64,000 bases of DNA from an uncultured Schlesneria sp. GTDB lineage: Bacteria > Planctomycetota > Planctomycetia > Planctomycetales > Planctomycetaceae. Shown piece after piece: positions 10,291 through 20,870 of the stretch (position 1 is its first letter; the number at the start of each line of letters is the position of its first letter). The stretch is from positions 1-64,000 of the forward strand of contig CAIVEI010000177.1 of NCBI GenBank assembly GCA_903904835.1, given 5' to 3'. The notes under the pieces were generated by a model, which had not been told where the DNA came from, made no database searches, and saw only the letters and a list, made by a program, of their open reading frames with translations. The translations under genes and the position numbers were made by a program.

Positions 10291-13200
10291 TTATTCCGTT
10301 GGATTGGTCAGCAAGTATGCGATGACATCTCGTAATTCTTCGGGAGTCTTGACCAATCCTACGGGCATTGACGAGACGTCGCCAAACTTGCGTTCGTCGA
10401 TTTGTGATTTTTCAATAGTCATTCGTTTCGTGTCAGGAAGAAGAAGTTCGAGCTTATCTCCGGTCTCTGATACAACCAACCCACTGATGACCTTGCCTTC
10501 GTGTGTTGTAATCAATGTGGATCTGAATACAGGAGAAACCACTTTACTCGGGGCGAGCACCGATTCGACGAGATAGGGAACCGTGAATCGCTTACCAGCG
10601 TCTGTCAGGCTGGGGCCACCGCCACCTGCCTGGTTCGGCGTCGCGGCATGGCACTTCACGCACCCCAGTGACTCGGCACCAAACAATTTCTTTCCGCGAA
10701 TGGGGTCGCCGTTTTTGACTTCTGAAGACCAGTCATAATTGACGAACTTTTCATCAATGACGGGTTGTGTTCCGCCAATCTGCTGCGACTTTAAACGGTC
10801 GGCCAGTGTCAGCCCCTCCGGCTTTTCCGGCAGAGAAAACCGCACGTCACCCAAGTGGCGGAAATGAAGATACTGACCTCCGATCCCATGCTTCATGCCA
10901 ACACGGACAAGGATGTCATTGCTGCCCGGATGTAAGTCAAGCGGTACAACATCGTCGAGTTGAATCAGCGGCCGGACAATATCATGTTCAAAGACGAGCT
11001 TCCCATTCTGCCAGACTTTGACACCGTCTTCGCTTCCAACAAGAAGCTGCATGCGTTGTGCGGAGGGACTGTCAAAGCGAAACAGACTGTAGACCGACGA
11101 ATTTGGCGACAGTCCAAACAGAATCCGAAAGTCATAAAGAGGCCGATCAGAACTGGTTGGTTTCGTCAATTTCCATTCGTGTGACTGACCAGCAACAATC
11201 ACCTTTTTGGCAAGGTCGATCACGACATTCTCGATGGGATGAACCGTCTTTAGAAAGCCATCGACGTCTGGGACAGGACCAAGCATCCAGACCATGGGTT
11301 TGACATGTTCCAGCTTTGCAACATCCAGACGCCGGCCCTGGACATCAGTAACAACACGGGTAATCTTGGGTTCACTACGGGGATCGTTCAGTAATGAGAG
11401 GAAATGTACGGCCTGCAACCGAATCCGATCATTGCCATCATCAAGACGCTCCATCAGTAGAAAGAAGAGCTGTTCTTGTTCTTCAGTATGTTTGACGACT
11501 TTCCAATGTTCGGCGACCGTGTAGTTGCCGACACGGCCGAGCGTTCTGAGGTCGATCGGCTCTTTCTCGTCTGCATAGAGAATGATATTTGCTTCTTCTT
11601 TCTGCTGTGGAGCGAGCGGAGCTTCAGGCGGTAGCTTCGCATCGACCGCAGGCATTGTCAGACGGAATCCGGCAGTGAGCACACCCCCTAATCGAATCTG
11701 AGGTTCAGCAGCACGGCAACGGGCTGCTGTAAAACTCGGCAAGGAAATCTCGGCGAGGCGTAGACAGACCGATCGATCGGGGATGAGATTTGGATCTTCG
11801 CCCGGCATTGCATTCCGAAGGTCATTAATACCGCGTTGAGGATCAGTTTCGGTCTCTTTAAAAAATTTCGCAAAACCAGTCCCAAAATCTTTCAACAGGA
11901 AATTTGAAATCGCCGACGCGAGTGGTGCACGAAGCACTCGAGGGTCAGGACTGGTATTCGGTGACGCCTCCCATCGACGTAACAGTTCTTGAAACGCAGT
12001 CGATGATCTCCCCCACGATGGCTCGTTCTGTACATCCAATAGCTTCTCAAGACTCGCGTTAGTGACATCGTCCCCAACGAACGGCATCGTCTCCGGGTCA
12101 TCCTTTCGCGTGATCACGGCAAGATCACTGCGATATGTTGGCGACCCTTCATTCTGTGCCATGTAACAAATCGTCACGAAAATTCGACCGCCACGACCAA
12201 CGCAGATCCCGACCGGTCGAGCCTGATCACGACCTTCGAGCAGAACATGTTCTTTTGCCGTAAATGTGTTCCCTTTGGCTTCCAAGGGAAAGCACGAGAC
12301 CTGTCGCCTGCACCAGCGCGTGACAAGCAGATTATTCTCATACTTTTCCTGCAGGAACCCATCGGCGTAATACGTTTGAAGCACCGGGACAGCTCGGCCC
12401 ATTTCATCATTGACGATTGGAAAGATATCTGCCCGGTCGGGCGTTTTACTTTGCATCCAACCTCGCGGCCAGCTCCAATACGAGCCTTCCGTCACGTGGA
12501 TCAGTCGACCAGGCGCGTACTGCGAAGGAATTCCTTCGTGGTCATTATCGTTAGTAAACAGATTCCAATTCTTATCGAAACAGAGCCCGCAGGGATTTCG
12601 TAACCCACGAGCAAATGACCGCAGATTCGTTCCATCAGGCCGAATTTGAAAGATTGCCCCAACACCATTGTAAGGCGTCGAAGCCCATTTCTTGCGAAAT
12701 TCCAATTCCTTTGGATCAATATCGCGCGAAGGACCCTCGAATTCTAAACCCGTCTTGCGACGTGCATCATCCGGCTGTACCGGACCCGTCTCGCGACGCG
12801 CATCAACCGTCTGCGCTGGGTGGAAGAACATGGTCCAGTGACCCCAGTGGTCGGGGCGAGTGAAGTCGCCGTAGTACCAGAGGGGATCACCCATTGAGAC
12901 ATACAAATCTCCTTCAGGCCCCCAGGCACATGCGTGAAAGCATTGGTGCACATGACCATTCGGGACACCCCATAACAACCGTTCGGGTTTGAGATTCGTT
13001 CGGTTGATTCGTCCGTCCGGAATGCGATAAACCGCGCTGACTGTGACCACGTAAAGATCATCGCCACGTATTTCGATGTCGTTGACCCACGTGTGGTCGG
13101 GGAATTCAAACAGAAGTTGTCGCGGCTTGTATCGTCCCGATTCGTCGAGATCATAGGCGAACAGAGTTTTCCTGCCTCCGACGAAGATCCGACCTGTGGA

Positions 13201-13365
13201 GTCGGTGCGAACGGACAGGAACGAAGCATCGGGCGAAGAATCGAGCCGTACCACTTTGAGTTCGGGATCAGTGACGTGATAGTCGAGGTCCTCGGCGTAT
13301 GACAAATTTGGCGAAATCATTTTCGCAATGACGACGAGAGCAATCACTTCAACCAATCGTCTCAT
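10291..13365 (-). CDS. PVC-type heme-binding protein (propeller plus cytochrome c)
   Basis: Exported protein of 1024 residues with a signal peptide ending near SYAEDL. An N-terminal six-bladed sugar/sorbosone-dehydrogenase-like propeller (about 25-430; segments such as GLRNPCGLCFDKNWNLFTNDNDHEG) is followed by a helical repeat-like and linker region. The C-terminal heme domain has CVKCH at about residues 902-906 and the typical LLPDTKRMTIEKSQIDER tail of the Pirellula/Verrucomicrobium heme-binding family. Such proteins are taken to be periplasmic dehydrogenases feeding electrons to a c-type heme; the substrate is unknown. Oddity: near residues 195-215 the segment DARRxTG occurs twice, matching a short DNA duplication at about 12749-12807. 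Confidence 0.9.
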   Translation of the reverse strand: MRRLVEVIALVVIAKMISPNLSYAEDLDYHVTDPELKVVRLDSSPDASFLSVRTDSTGRIFVGGRKTLFAYDLDESGRYKPRQLLFEFPDHTWVNDIEIRGDDLYVVTVSAVYRIPDGRINRTNLKPERLLWGVPNGHVHQCFHACAWGPEGDLYVSMGDPLWYYGDFTRPDHWGHWTMFFHPAQTVDARRETGPVQPDDARRKTGLEFEGPSRDIDPKELEFRKKWASTPYNGVGAIFQIRPDGTNLRSFARGLRNPCGLCFDKNWNLFTNDNDHEGIPSQYAPGRLIHVTEGSYWSWPRGWMQSKTPDRADIFPIVNDEMGRAVPVLQTYYADGFLQEKYENNLLVTRWCRRQVSCFPLEAKGNTFTAKEHVLLEGRDQARPVGICVGRGGRIFVTICYMAQNEGSPTYRSDLAVITRKDDPETMPFVGDDVTNASLEKLLDVQNEPSWGRSSTAFQELLRRWEASPNTSPDPRVLRAPLASAISNFLLKDFGTGFAKFFKETETDPQRGINDLRNAMPGEDPNLIPDRSVCLRLAEISLPSFTAARCRAAEPQIRLGGVLTAGFRLTMPAVDAKLPPEAPLAPQQKEEANIILYADEKEPIDLRTLGRVGNYTVAEHWKVVKHTEEQEQLFFLLMERLDDGNDRIRLQAVHFLSLLNDPRSEPKITRVVTDVQGRRLDVAKLEHVKPMVWMLGPVPDVDGFLKTVHPIENVVIDLAKKVIVAGQSHEWKLTKPTSSDRPLYDFRILFGLSPNSSVYSLFRFDSPSAQRMQLLVGSEDGVKVWQNGKLVFEHDIVRPLIQLDDVVPLDLHPGSNDILVRVGMKHGIGGQYLHFRHLGDVRFSLPEKPEGLTLADRLKSQQIGGTQPVIDEKFVNYDWSSEVKNGDPIRGKKLFGAESLGCVKCHAATPNQAGGGGPSLTDAGKRFTVPYLVESVLAPSKVVSPVFRSTLITTHEGKVISGLVVSETGDKLELLLPDTKRMTIEKSQIDERKFGDVSSMPVGLVKTPEELRDVIAYLLTNPTE

Positions 13366-13442
13366 TGATCCTCCCCGACTCGACGTTTAGCCGTTATTAA
13401 GAGCAGTATTCCTGCCGATTTACGCCATCCGAACGTTGTAAA

Positions 13443-13483
13443 TCCAAAAGAAACGCAGGGCTGCGAACATTCCGCTGCCCTGC
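13443..13483 (-). terminator. Rho-independent terminator after the APC permease gene
   Basis: On the minus strand GCAGGGC and GCCCTGC pair (13455-13483), with an inner GCG/CGC pairing, and are followed by GTTTCTTTT. It sits 27 bases after the stop of the permease gene at 13510, in the right orientation. Confidence 0.75.
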
Positions 13484-13509
13484 ATTTCCAAGTCCAGTCA
13501 CCTTTGCGC

Positions 13510-15348
13510 TTACGCGTGGATCAAGAGCTGTGTTCGCTCGGGCAAGTGCTGAGCCACCCCTTGAATGACGTCGCCTTTCATGGTCCTCCAGAGTGTCCCT
13601 CGTTTGGATGTCCCGATGATCACTTGAGAGACTCCATAAGTCACAGCGAAATCAACAATCGTTTCCGAAATATTATCGGCAACCGTGTACAGGAATCGAA
13701 CCGGTACTCCAGAGGCTTCACCCATTTGTTTGATCTGCTCGGCAGCCTTTTGTGCATCCGGATCATTAGTAATATTCGGCCTGTGCGCAGGACCGAGCAT
13801 CGGAATCGCAATGTGCCGAACAAAAAGAAACAAGACTTCTGCATGAAACGACTTAGCCTGATCCAAGGCAAACTGGACCAGCTTCGGACTTCCCTGTGTT
13901 GCAACGAGGAAACGTACCTGGTGAGTAGTATTTTCAACGGGTCCCGCATTACTGGCTTGCTCGATCAATTGGCCGATCGACGTTACGGTGCCACCGATCG
14001 TGGCGACGGTACCACTAATGACCTCGCGTACCTTGCGTTGATGTGTTAACCAACGTGTGGTTAATCCAACAGCGACGATGGCTCCGGCAAATACCAGTGC
14101 ATGCGGTTTCTCATAAGCAATGGTAAACCATATGGCCAGCATCAACACGGCCAGCACCGACATCGCCGCGCGTTCCCATTTCTTGAGCGGTAGTCCCAGC
14201 GTTGTTACGCAACTTCCGAGGTTTACAGCGACGGCACCGACGACGCCGATTGCATATAAGTCTGCCAGATGGCCGACATCCGGAACCAATAGCACTGTTA
14301 AAAGAGGCACAATCACCGAAATGACAAGCGGTACGAACGGCATCCCCCATTTATTGAGTCCCGCAAACATGTTCGGTAATTCGTGGTCCCGTGCCATCAT
14401 GTACTGGATACTGACAAGGTCGGTCACAGCCGTATTAACGGCAGACAAGAGCAACAGTGCGAAGACGACGGCGGCGACCTTTGCAAACGTCTCTCCGACA
14501 TAGTACGACGCCAACACTTTCAGCATATCATCGCGATGAGCGCGAAACGGCATCGCTTCTTCTGGTGTTTTTTCCTCTTCCATAGCATGGAGGATTTCTT
14601 CCGACAGATTCTCGGTAAATGCTTTATTGGGCATAGCGGACATCGCTAAAGTCAGCACGAGGTTGAGTACCACGATCTCGATCAGAACCGGCCAAATCGC
14701 CCGACGTGCGGTCTTTTCAACGGGCTCAACCATAATTCCTGTCATGTTCGCAACGGCTTCAACGCCGGATATTGCGAGAATGATTCCAGTAAACTGTGAC
14801 CACCAGGCCGTTGGTGAACCGCTTAATGCCGTGATTTTGGAATGTGCCAGCGAGGGAACCGCTGCAAAGCCGATGACCGAACTGAAGATGACGGTCAAGA
14901 CGGCCGCAACCAACGCCGCAGCACCCGCTTTGGTCGGACCGAAAATATTAAGTATCCCCAGTACCGCAATGCTTAGCGCCGCCCAAACGGCAGGGGTAAA
15001 GAACGGAAGATCGACATAATGAAAGGCATCCAGTGCAGATAATGCCGCCGTGACAACATAGTCAGCCCCCAGCAACAGTGCCCCGAAGACTGCTAGCGAT
15101 TGAGATTTATGCCGTGCTGACGAGTAAACACCACCGCCATCCGGATACAGTCGACAAATAATGGAATAAGCCCAACCGACTCCGATCAGCAAGGCCGACA
15201 TTGCAAGCATGAACCACAATGAAGAGTGCTGAGCGTGAAAAAAGCACAGCCCCAACACGTACAGCCGACTCGTACCCCAGTCACCAAACAACATCGGTCC
15301 CGCATGATACCAGTGCAACTGGCGCGGCCGATTCCCCTGAACCAACAT
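13510..15348 (-). CDS. APC-family permease with C-terminal universal stress domain
   Basis: An inner-membrane transporter of the amino acid-polyamine-organocation superfamily, about 612 residues, fused to a cytoplasmic UspA-like domain. The N-terminal two thirds have many hydrophobic helices with MLFGDWGTSRLYVLG at the first helix and DGGGVYSSARHKS between early helices. The last 150 residues (QVRFLVATQGSPKLVQFALDQAKSF ... QVIIGTSKRGTLWR) resemble a universal stress protein with a nucleotide-binding loop. The start at 15348 has GGGAG seven bases upstream; the frame stays open to 15420. The stress domain may sense ATP to gate transport; this is inference. The substrate is unknown. A hairpin terminator follows. 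Confidence 0.85.
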   Translation of the reverse strand: MLVQGNRPRQLHWYHAGPMLFGDWGTSRLYVLGLCFFHAQHSSLWFMLAMSALLIGVGWAYSIICRLYPDGGGVYSSARHKSQSLAVFGALLLGADYVVTAALSALDAFHYVDLPFFTPAVWAALSIAVLGILNIFGPTKAGAAALVAAVLTVIFSSVIGFAAVPSLAHSKITALSGSPTAWWSQFTGIILAISGVEAVANMTGIMVEPVEKTARRAIWPVLIEIVVLNLVLTLAMSAMPNKAFTENLSEEILHAMEEEKTPEEAMPFRAHRDDMLKVLASYYVGETFAKVAAVVFALLLLSAVNTAVTDLVSIQYMMARDHELPNMFAGLNKWGMPFVPLVISVIVPLLTVLLVPDVGHLADLYAIGVVGAVAVNLGSCVTTLGLPLKKWERAAMSVLAVLMLAIWFTIAYEKPHALVFAGAIVAVGLTTRWLTHQRKVREVISGTVATIGGTVTSIGQLIEQASNAGPVENTTHQVRFLVATQGSPKLVQFALDQAKSFHAEVLFLFVRHIAIPMLGPAHRPNITNDPDAQKAAEQIKQMGEASGVPVRFLYTVADNISETIVDFAVTYGVSQVIIGTSKRGTLWRTMKGDVIQGVAQHLPERTQLLIHA

Positions 15349-15836
15349 CGAGTGTCTCCCAGAGACGCAACATTGTCGTGTACGGCGAGGCCAGTCCGAC
15401 CCACGGACTAGTAACAACATGGAACAGAATTCGCGATTTCTTGTCGCGCTATCTAGTCCTCGTCCTCGACGCGCCTACAGGGATTTTCGTGAGTCTGGAA
15501 CTGAACATTTTTTCCTTCGGCCAGACCCGAAACAGACGATCACGCATTTCCCCGCTCCACCGCAGTCAGGCGGACTCAGCTCCATCGCATCACGAACAAT
15601 AATAACTGCGTCTCTCGCGTGAAAACTCTACCAAGATTCAACTCGATTGCGAAGCAGGCCGCTGTGGCCCAACGACTGGACTGAAGACAACTTCGGCTTA
15701 CCGAAGGCCAAATCCGGCCGCACAATCTCGTCCACTGCATCGATGTTGCGAGTCTGCTCAGTGATTCTTCATAGTCAATTGGCCATTCCTGAGCGAAGCG
15801 ATTTTGGCCTCGCAGCGACTGGCCATCCTCGAATAA
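15349..15836. other. Gene-free region between permease and STAS genes
   Basis: About 490 bases with only short overlapping open frames lacking family features or good start sites. It presumably carries the permease promoter. No repeat family recognised elsewhere in the window occurs here. Confidence 0.5.
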
Positions 15837-16202
15837 TCAGAACGACCAGATCGCTTCGCCACGAGTCTCGCGAAGATTAAAACTGTCTTTCAACCCGGCA
15901 CTACTGAGAACAGAAGCCACGCTTTGTGGAATTCGGCAAAGGATCGTCGTGCCGCCATGACTCTCGATCGTTTCATGAAAGGCTCGCAACATTGCCAGCC
16001 CCCAGTCATCAATGCGTCGAACGCTACCTAGATCGAGAACCACTTGGATTGGGCCGTTGGCGGTCACGTCCTCGACCAACTCAAAAAGCTCGTCAGAAAC
16101 GTACTCATAATTCGGATCGACAATCGATGACACAGTAAAACAGACAACCGTGACATTGTGAACCTGCTCGATGTAGAAACTTCTGGTGCTCAGCGCAGTC
16201 AT
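15837..16202 (-). CDS. STAS-domain protein, anti-sigma factor antagonist-like
   Basis: Small single-domain STAS protein of 121 residues. The pattern VVLDLGSVRRIDDWGLAMLRAF (52-73) is the core of the SpoIIAA/RsbV family strand-helix. In that family the motif normally reads IDSSG, and its first Ser is phosphorylated by an anti-sigma kinase. Here the sequence is I64-D65-D66-W67-G68, with Asp at the phospho-acceptor position. The C-terminal LCRIPQSVASVLSSAGL segment also fits STAS. Its start overlaps the stop of the upstream small gene by 4 bases, so the two are probably translated together. No kinase or sigma gene lies nearby. Confidence 0.85.
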   Translation of the reverse strand: MTALSTRSFYIEQVHNVTVVCFTVSSIVDPNYEYVSDELFELVEDVTANGPIQVVLDLGSVRRIDDWGLAMLRAFHETIESHGGTTILCRIPQSVASVLSSAGLKDSFNLRETRGEAIWSF

Positions 16203-16462
16203 TTTTGAACCTCGTTAAAATGAGGAGTCGAAAGACGAACAGAAATGGAAAGATCAACGTCTTCAGGTGCCATTCGCTCAAACACGGCCCACTCGGCCAA
16301 TTGACCAACAAAACGTGAATGAGCGACTGCTGAGACCTGAACGCGACCATCAGAAAGCTGGAGAACATTAAGATCGTGAAGCCGTCCAAATGTCCGAGCT
16401 TGGATGTGATTCAGAAGAGTGTCGATATAGACGTCGAACTCGGGTAAACGCGATTGAGTCAT
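16199..16462 (-). CDS. Small BON-like domain protein
   Basis: A protein of 87 residues from the ATG at 16462; an in-frame TTG at 16483 would add seven residues. It has no signal peptide or membrane segment. The order of segments HIQARTFGRLHDLNVLQLSD, then GRVQVSAVAHSRFVGQLAEWAVFE, resembles a BON-type alpha/beta fold in which a strand-turn with G(R/V)V is followed by a helix with QLA. This is a suggestion only; it could be simply a hypothetical protein. It overlaps the STAS gene by 4 bases and lies first in the pair, so a joint regulatory role is likely. Confidence 0.65.
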   Translation of the reverse strand: MTQSRLPEFDVYIDTLLNHIQARTFGRLHDLNVLQLSDGRVQVSAVAHSRFVGQLAEWAVFERMAPEDVDLSISVRLSTPHFNEVQK

Positions 16463-16629
16463 AGATTCTAATGGATATGGCAAATGTTGTTCCGTCTGAT
16501 GCGGGCTTGATCAACTCGTTTGAAAGATAGCAGGCGAATATGAAGTAATAGGGAAGCCAAAATGAAAAGCTGGTGAAATTGCGCTGAAAATTTGCGGCAG
16601 GCCCGTCAACGCAGTCCAACATCAAAGCA

Positions 16630-16651
16630 GGTCAGGCGAACTCTCCTGACC
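16630..16651 (-). terminator. Possible hairpin terminator after glpD
   Basis: GGTCAGG and CCTGACC form a 7-bp stem with an 8-base loop, about 60 bases after the glpD stop. On the minus strand the following sequence has only a weak T-rich tail, so the call is tentative. Confidence 0.35.
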
Positions 16652-16709
16652 CTGTATTGTTTCGAAATACAACAAATTGATCCTCGATTAACAACTGAAA
16701 ATCCGTTTT

Positions 16710-18278
16710 CTACTGCGAACTGACGAGATAGCTACTCGCCGTTCTCTGAAAATCCAAAATTTGCTCGCGTTTCCACGCTTCATCCTTTGAAAGTTCTTTG
16801 GCCATCAGCGCCGCGACCATGGGCGCCATCTCGATTGCAGTTCGCGCATTTAAAAAGAGTGCACGCGTTCGTCGGGCGAGGACATCTTCCACCGTTCGAG
16901 CCATCTCGTATCGGACGGCAAATATGACCTCGGCACCGGTATACGGAAGCGCGTCATTCAGCCTTCTTGCAAGTTCACTTTCGGAATTCGCAATCTCTTG
17001 AATCATACGAGCATCCAATCCGTAGAATGCCATTTCACGAGGCAGATTAGCCTTCGAAACAGCGCCGTGGACGGAAAGTGTTTTCGTGACACAAGGGCGT
17101 TCATCCAGTTCGGCAAGGGTCGCGGCGTGGTTCACACAATCTTCAGCCATATTCCGATACGTCGTCCATTTACCGCCGGCGATAGTCAACAACCCCGAAG
17201 GGTCAATGTGGATTGTGTGGTCTCGTGACAGCGACGCCGTATTTTTTCCATCGCCCGCTCGAACCAACGGCCGAATCCCCGCGAACACACTCAGTATGTC
17301 CGAACGCCTGGGAGGTCTTTCGAGATAACGACCCGCGGTTTCCAGAATAAAATTAATCTCATCGTCAGTCGCGAGCGGTTCGATCGGTGTCTCTGTAATC
17401 GCGACGTCCGTGGTTCCGACCAGAGTGTGGTTGTGCCAGGGAATTGCGAACATGACTCGCCCATCGGGTGTGTGGGGAACCATGATCGCTGTATCACTCG
17501 GAAGAAACGATCGATCAAAGACAAGATGAATCCCCTGACTTGGCGCAATCAGATGAGTTGCCGCAGGATCAGCCATCCGTCGGACACCATCACAAAATGC
17601 GCCCGTGGCATTGATCACGACTTTCGCTTCAATACCAAACACCTGGTTGCTTTCCCGATCACGCGCTGTGACTCCACAGACGTATCCATCACCATCGCGG
17701 CGTAGCCCTGTCACCTCCACATAGTTCAGCAGAACAGCCCCCTGCTCCGCCGCCGTCGAAACAAGATTGATCAACAAGCGAGTATCGTCAAATTGCCCGT
17801 CGTAATAGACGACGCCCCCTTTGAGTCCTTCCGTTTTGATGTTCGGAAGTCGCTTCAGGATCTCCTCTCTGGAAAGTCGACTTGTCGGACCGAATCGGTA
17901 TCGCCCCGACAACATGTTGTAGACCTTCAGTCCAAATCCATAAAAAGGAGATTCCCACCACGTGTAACTGGGAACAACGAACGCCAGGTCATGCACCAGA
18001 TGAGGAGCATTCTTCCGCAACAGCCCTCGTTCCTTCAGAGCCTCCATCACCAGCGAAATATTTCCCTGTTCCAGGTAACGCACGCCACCATGCACCAGCT
18101 TTGTACTCCGACTGGATGTTCCTTTGCCAAAATCATGCTGCTCCAGCAGAAGAACATCGTATCCTCGTGAGGCTGCATCGACAGCAACACCAACGCCGGT
18201 CGCTCCGCCCCCAACGATGACCATGTCCCAGACTTTGCGTTGATGAAGCCCTCGTTCGAGCATGTCCTCGCGTTTCAT
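16710..18278 (-). CDS. glpD: Glycerol-3-phosphate dehydrogenase, FAD-dependent
   Basis: Aerobic, membrane-associated flavoenzyme that oxidises glycerol-3-phosphate to dihydroxyacetone phosphate and passes electrons to quinone. The 522 residues carry the FAD Rossmann motif [17 protein letters not shown] near the N-terminus, then [26 protein letters not shown], the [11 protein letters not shown] segment and the [16 protein letters not shown] motif. All are typical of GlpD. The start codon overlaps the stop of glpK (ATGA), so the two genes are translationally coupled. No glpF or regulator lies in the window. Confidence 0.96.
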   Translation of the reverse strand: MKREDMLERGLHQRKVWDMVIVGGGATGVGVAVDAASRGYDVLLLEQHDFGKGTSSRSTKLVHGGVRYLEQGNISLVMEALKERGLLRKNAPHLVHDLAFVVPSYTWWESPFYGFGLKVYNMLSGRYRFGPTSRLSREEILKRLPNIKTEGLKGGVVYYDGQFDDTRLLINLVSTAAEQGAVLLNYVEVTGLRRDGDGYVCGVTARDRESNQVFGIEAKVVINATGAFCDGVRRMADPAATHLIAPSQGIHLVFDRSFLPSDTAIMVPHTPDGRVMFAIPWHNHTLVGTTDVAITETPIEPLATDDEINFILETAGRYLERPPRRSDILSVFAGIRPLVRAGDGKNTASLSRDHTIHIDPSGLLTIAGGKWTTYRNMAEDCVNHAATLAELDERPCVTKTLSVHGAVSKANLPREMAFYGLDARMIQEIANSESELARRLNDALPYTGAEVIFAVRYEMARTVEDVLARRTRALFLNARTAIEMAPMVAALMAKELSKDEAWKREQILDFQRTASSYLVSSQ

Positions 18279-19774
18279 GGCTGATCCTCACGTTCCCAGT
18301 CCCGACACCGACTGATCGCTCGCTGCCATCGCTCACGCGAATGAGCAACCTGTGCCGAAGAAAGCTGCGGCTCGAATCGCCGGTTGATCAGTTCAAGTTC
18401 TTTCAACTGCGCAACCCCCGTCCACACACCAACTGCCAGACCAGCCAGATACGCCGCGCCGCGCGAAGTCACTTCTGTCACCGCCGGACGAATGAGCGGA
18501 ACCTGTAGCAAGTCCGCTTGAAATTGCATCAGCAGATCATCGCGAGTCGCCCCGCCGTCAACCCGCATTTCGCTCAGCGGTGCATCGGAGTCCAGATGCA
18601 TCGCCGCCACCAGATCGGCCACCTGATGAGCAATCGATTCCACCGCCGCCCTTGCGATATGAGCCACCGTCGTTCCGCGCGTCAAACCAATAATCATTCC
18701 CCGCGCGCTCGCATCCCAGTACGGCGCACCCAATCCAGCAAAAGCAGGAACGAACGTCACGCCACCACTGTCGGGAACCGAATTCGCCAGTTCCTGAACA
18801 TCAGCCGACGCCTTGATCGCCCCCAACCCATCTCGCAACCACTGCACGACGGCACCACCGATGAAAACACTTCCTTCCAGCGCATAAGCAATCTCGCCAG
18901 TCGGTGCGGCAGCGATCGTCGTAATCAGCCGATTCTGAGAAAGGACAGGAACATCCCCCGTATGCTGCAGCATAAAGCAGCCGGTCCCATACGTCGTTTT
19001 TGTCTCCCCTCGCTTCACACAAAGTTGACCGAACAGTGCCGCCTGCTGATCCCCAGCAATCCCGGCAATCGGAACTTCTGAACCGAAAAGATTCGCCGAC
19101 ACGTTGCCATATAGACAACTCGATTCGCAAACTTCTGGCAACATGCTGCGAGGGACACTAAACAGCCGCAACAATTCATCATCCCACTGACGAGTGTGAA
19201 TGTTAAACAGCGACGTCCGCGACGCGTTGGTGACATCTGTCACATGCTTCGTTCCATTGGTCAAGTTCCAGATCAGCCAACTGTCTATTGTGCCAAACGC
19301 GAGCCGCCCCGCTTCCGCCCAACTTCTGGCGCCGGGAACATTGTCGAGGATCCAAGCAATTTTCGTCGCCGAAAAATACGGATCGAGCACCAGTCCCGTT
19401 CGCTCACGGACGATCGATTCTCCATCTTCTTTTCGCAATCGATCGCAGGAAGAAGCAGTTCGCCGATCCTGCCACACAATCGCAGGGCAAATCGGTCGCC
19501 CTGATTCACGATCCCAGACAACCGTTGTTTCACGCTGGTTCGTAATTCCCACCGCAGCCAGGTCACGACTGTTGAGTCCCGCATTCTCAATCACGTCGTG
19601 CGCAACACGAAGTTGAGCCCCCCAGATTTGGTCCGCATCATGTTCCACCCACCCTGGCTGAGGATAGTGTTGTTCGAATTCCTGCTGTGCGATCCCGCGC
19701 ACAGAACCGGTCTCATCAAAGATGACCGCTCGACAACTCGTCGTCCCTTCATCCAGGGCAAGTATGTAAGGCAT
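18275..19774 (-). CDS. glpK: Glycerol kinase
   Basis: Phosphorylates glycerol with ATP to glycerol-3-phosphate, the substrate of the next gene's product. It is about 499 residues from the ATG at 19774 ([20 protein letters not shown]); an in-frame GTG four codons earlier is also possible. FGGY-family marks: the N-terminal ATP-binding [45 protein letters not shown] and the C-terminal [21 protein letters not shown]. The length is normal. It is the first gene of a two-gene glycerol operon on the minus strand. Upstream lies the repeat island, so the promoter is probably within about 200 bases of the start. Confidence 0.97.
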   Translation of the reverse strand: MPYILALDEGTTSCRAVIFDETGSVRGIAQQEFEQHYPQPGWVEHDADQIWGAQLRVAHDVIENAGLNSRDLAAVGITNQRETTVVWDRESGRPICPAIVWQDRRTASSCDRLRKEDGESIVRERTGLVLDPYFSATKIAWILDNVPGARSWAEAGRLAFGTIDSWLIWNLTNGTKHVTDVTNASRTSLFNIHTRQWDDELLRLFSVPRSMLPEVCESSCLYGNVSANLFGSEVPIAGIAGDQQAALFGQLCVKRGETKTTYGTGCFMLQHTGDVPVLSQNRLITTIAAAPTGEIAYALEGSVFIGGAVVQWLRDGLGAIKASADVQELANSVPDSGGVTFVPAFAGLGAPYWDASARGMIIGLTRGTTVAHIARAAVESIAHQVADLVAAMHLDSDAPLSEMRVDGGATRDDLLMQFQADLLQVPLIRPAVTEVTSRGAAYLAGLAVGVWTGVAQLKELELINRRFEPQLSSAQVAHSRERWQRAISRCRDWEREDQP

Positions 19775-19950
19775 CGCAAAATCCACTCACAGAGTACTTG
19801 AAACAGCGAAGACATCAGTCAACATCATAAACGGTGCGTCCACAAGGGTATCGTAACGATCGACAACACTGAAATGTGGGGTTGTGTGCCACTGGCGTAG
19901 GTCTTCTTTCGCCAGAGCTCTTCAATTTGATCGGCAATTTGAGTCATAGC

Positions 19951-19980
19951 CGTTGGCGGCACAAAGCTGCCGTCAGCGAC
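19951..19980. repeat. GGCGGCA hairpin element
   Basis: An imperfect stem-loop with TTGGCGGCA, loop CAAAGC, then TGCCGTCA. It is an inverted relative of the hairpin at 52968-52995, with the same AAAGC/GCTTT loop. Confidence 0.65.
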
Positions 19981-19997
19981 ACCTAGACTTCTATGGT

Positions 19998-20462
19998 TAG
20001 GCAACTATGCGAGTTTTTGGACAACATTGAGGGCTTACGGTCCTTTTCGGCAATTCAGTCATCTGAAAGTTGAGGCAACTATGAAGGGCAACCATGAGAA
20101 AGCCCAGGCAACATTGACGGTTGACAGCGTAACATGGGCTTTAGCCCGTGCTTTTTCGGCTACGGGCAACTATGCGAGTTTTTGGGCAACACTGATGGTT
20201 TACAGTCTTTTTCCGGCAAATCAGTCGTCGAAAAGCTTAGGTAACTACGATGGGCAACTATGGCAAAGCTTGGGCAACATCGGTTGTTTACAGCGTAACA
20301 TGGGCTTTAGCCCGTGCTTTTTCGGCGACGGGCAACTATGCGAGTTTTTGGGCAACACTGATGGTTTCCGGTCTTTTTTCGGTAATTCAGTCGTCGGAAG
20401 GTTTAGGCAACTATGGATGGGCAACATTGGCAGCGTTTGGGCAACTATGGAGTCCATTAGAA
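19998..20462 (+). repeat. 166-bp tandem repeat array, about 2.8 units
   Basis: The block GCAACTATGCGAGTTTTTGG occurs with starts at 20001, 20166 and 20332, and AACATGGGCTTTAGCCC at 20131 and 20297, giving a period of 165-166 bases. Inside each unit short blocks of the type GGCAACNATG recur every 20-40 bases. The family is the same as at 1-240 but in the opposite orientation. Two overlapping open frames across it only translate the repeat. Confidence 0.88.
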
Positions 20463-20560
20463 TCACGGCAGACGGTCGCAGTCGTGAGAAACGGTGGCCG
20501 ATTCTCGTGTTGTAGGGCGGCGGCGAGTCTTCGAGGCCGACCGCTCCGCGAGCTTTGTTT

Positions 20561-20712
20561 GCGGGAGGGCGAGGTTCCACCCGAGCCGTCTTTGGTTTTT
20601 TGAGCACCTTCGTCAGGTTTGAGCATCTTCGTCATTCGGGAGGGCGAGGTTCCATCCCGAGCCGTCTTTGTTTTTTGAGCACCTTCGTCAGGGTTGAGCA
20701 CCTTCGGAAATT
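20561..20712 (+). repeat. 75-bp tandem duplication
   Basis: GGGAGGGCGAGGTTCCA starts at 20563 and 20638. Each copy continues with CCGAGCCGTCTTTG, a T-run and TGAGCACCTTCGTCAGG. Exact spacing is 75 bases. The T-run after a G+C-rich segment could act as a terminator, but no gene ends here. Confidence 0.8.
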
Positions 20713-20870
20713 ATATCGGATTTTCAAAAAATACGTATCGCCCAAAATTAGCACCTTCGCCTGGCGGGGCAAGCCGTTCTGCCTCTTCACTTCGTTACCT
20801 TTGTTAACTTCTGTTCAAGAATTTTGTCTTTATGTCCCGTTTAATCGGACGCCCACAAAAAGTGATCGAA

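Noticed and set aside
20027-20603. Two overlapping open frames of 117-162 codons
   Set aside because: They merely translate the 166-bp array; the same repeated words recur in different frames and no domain is visible.
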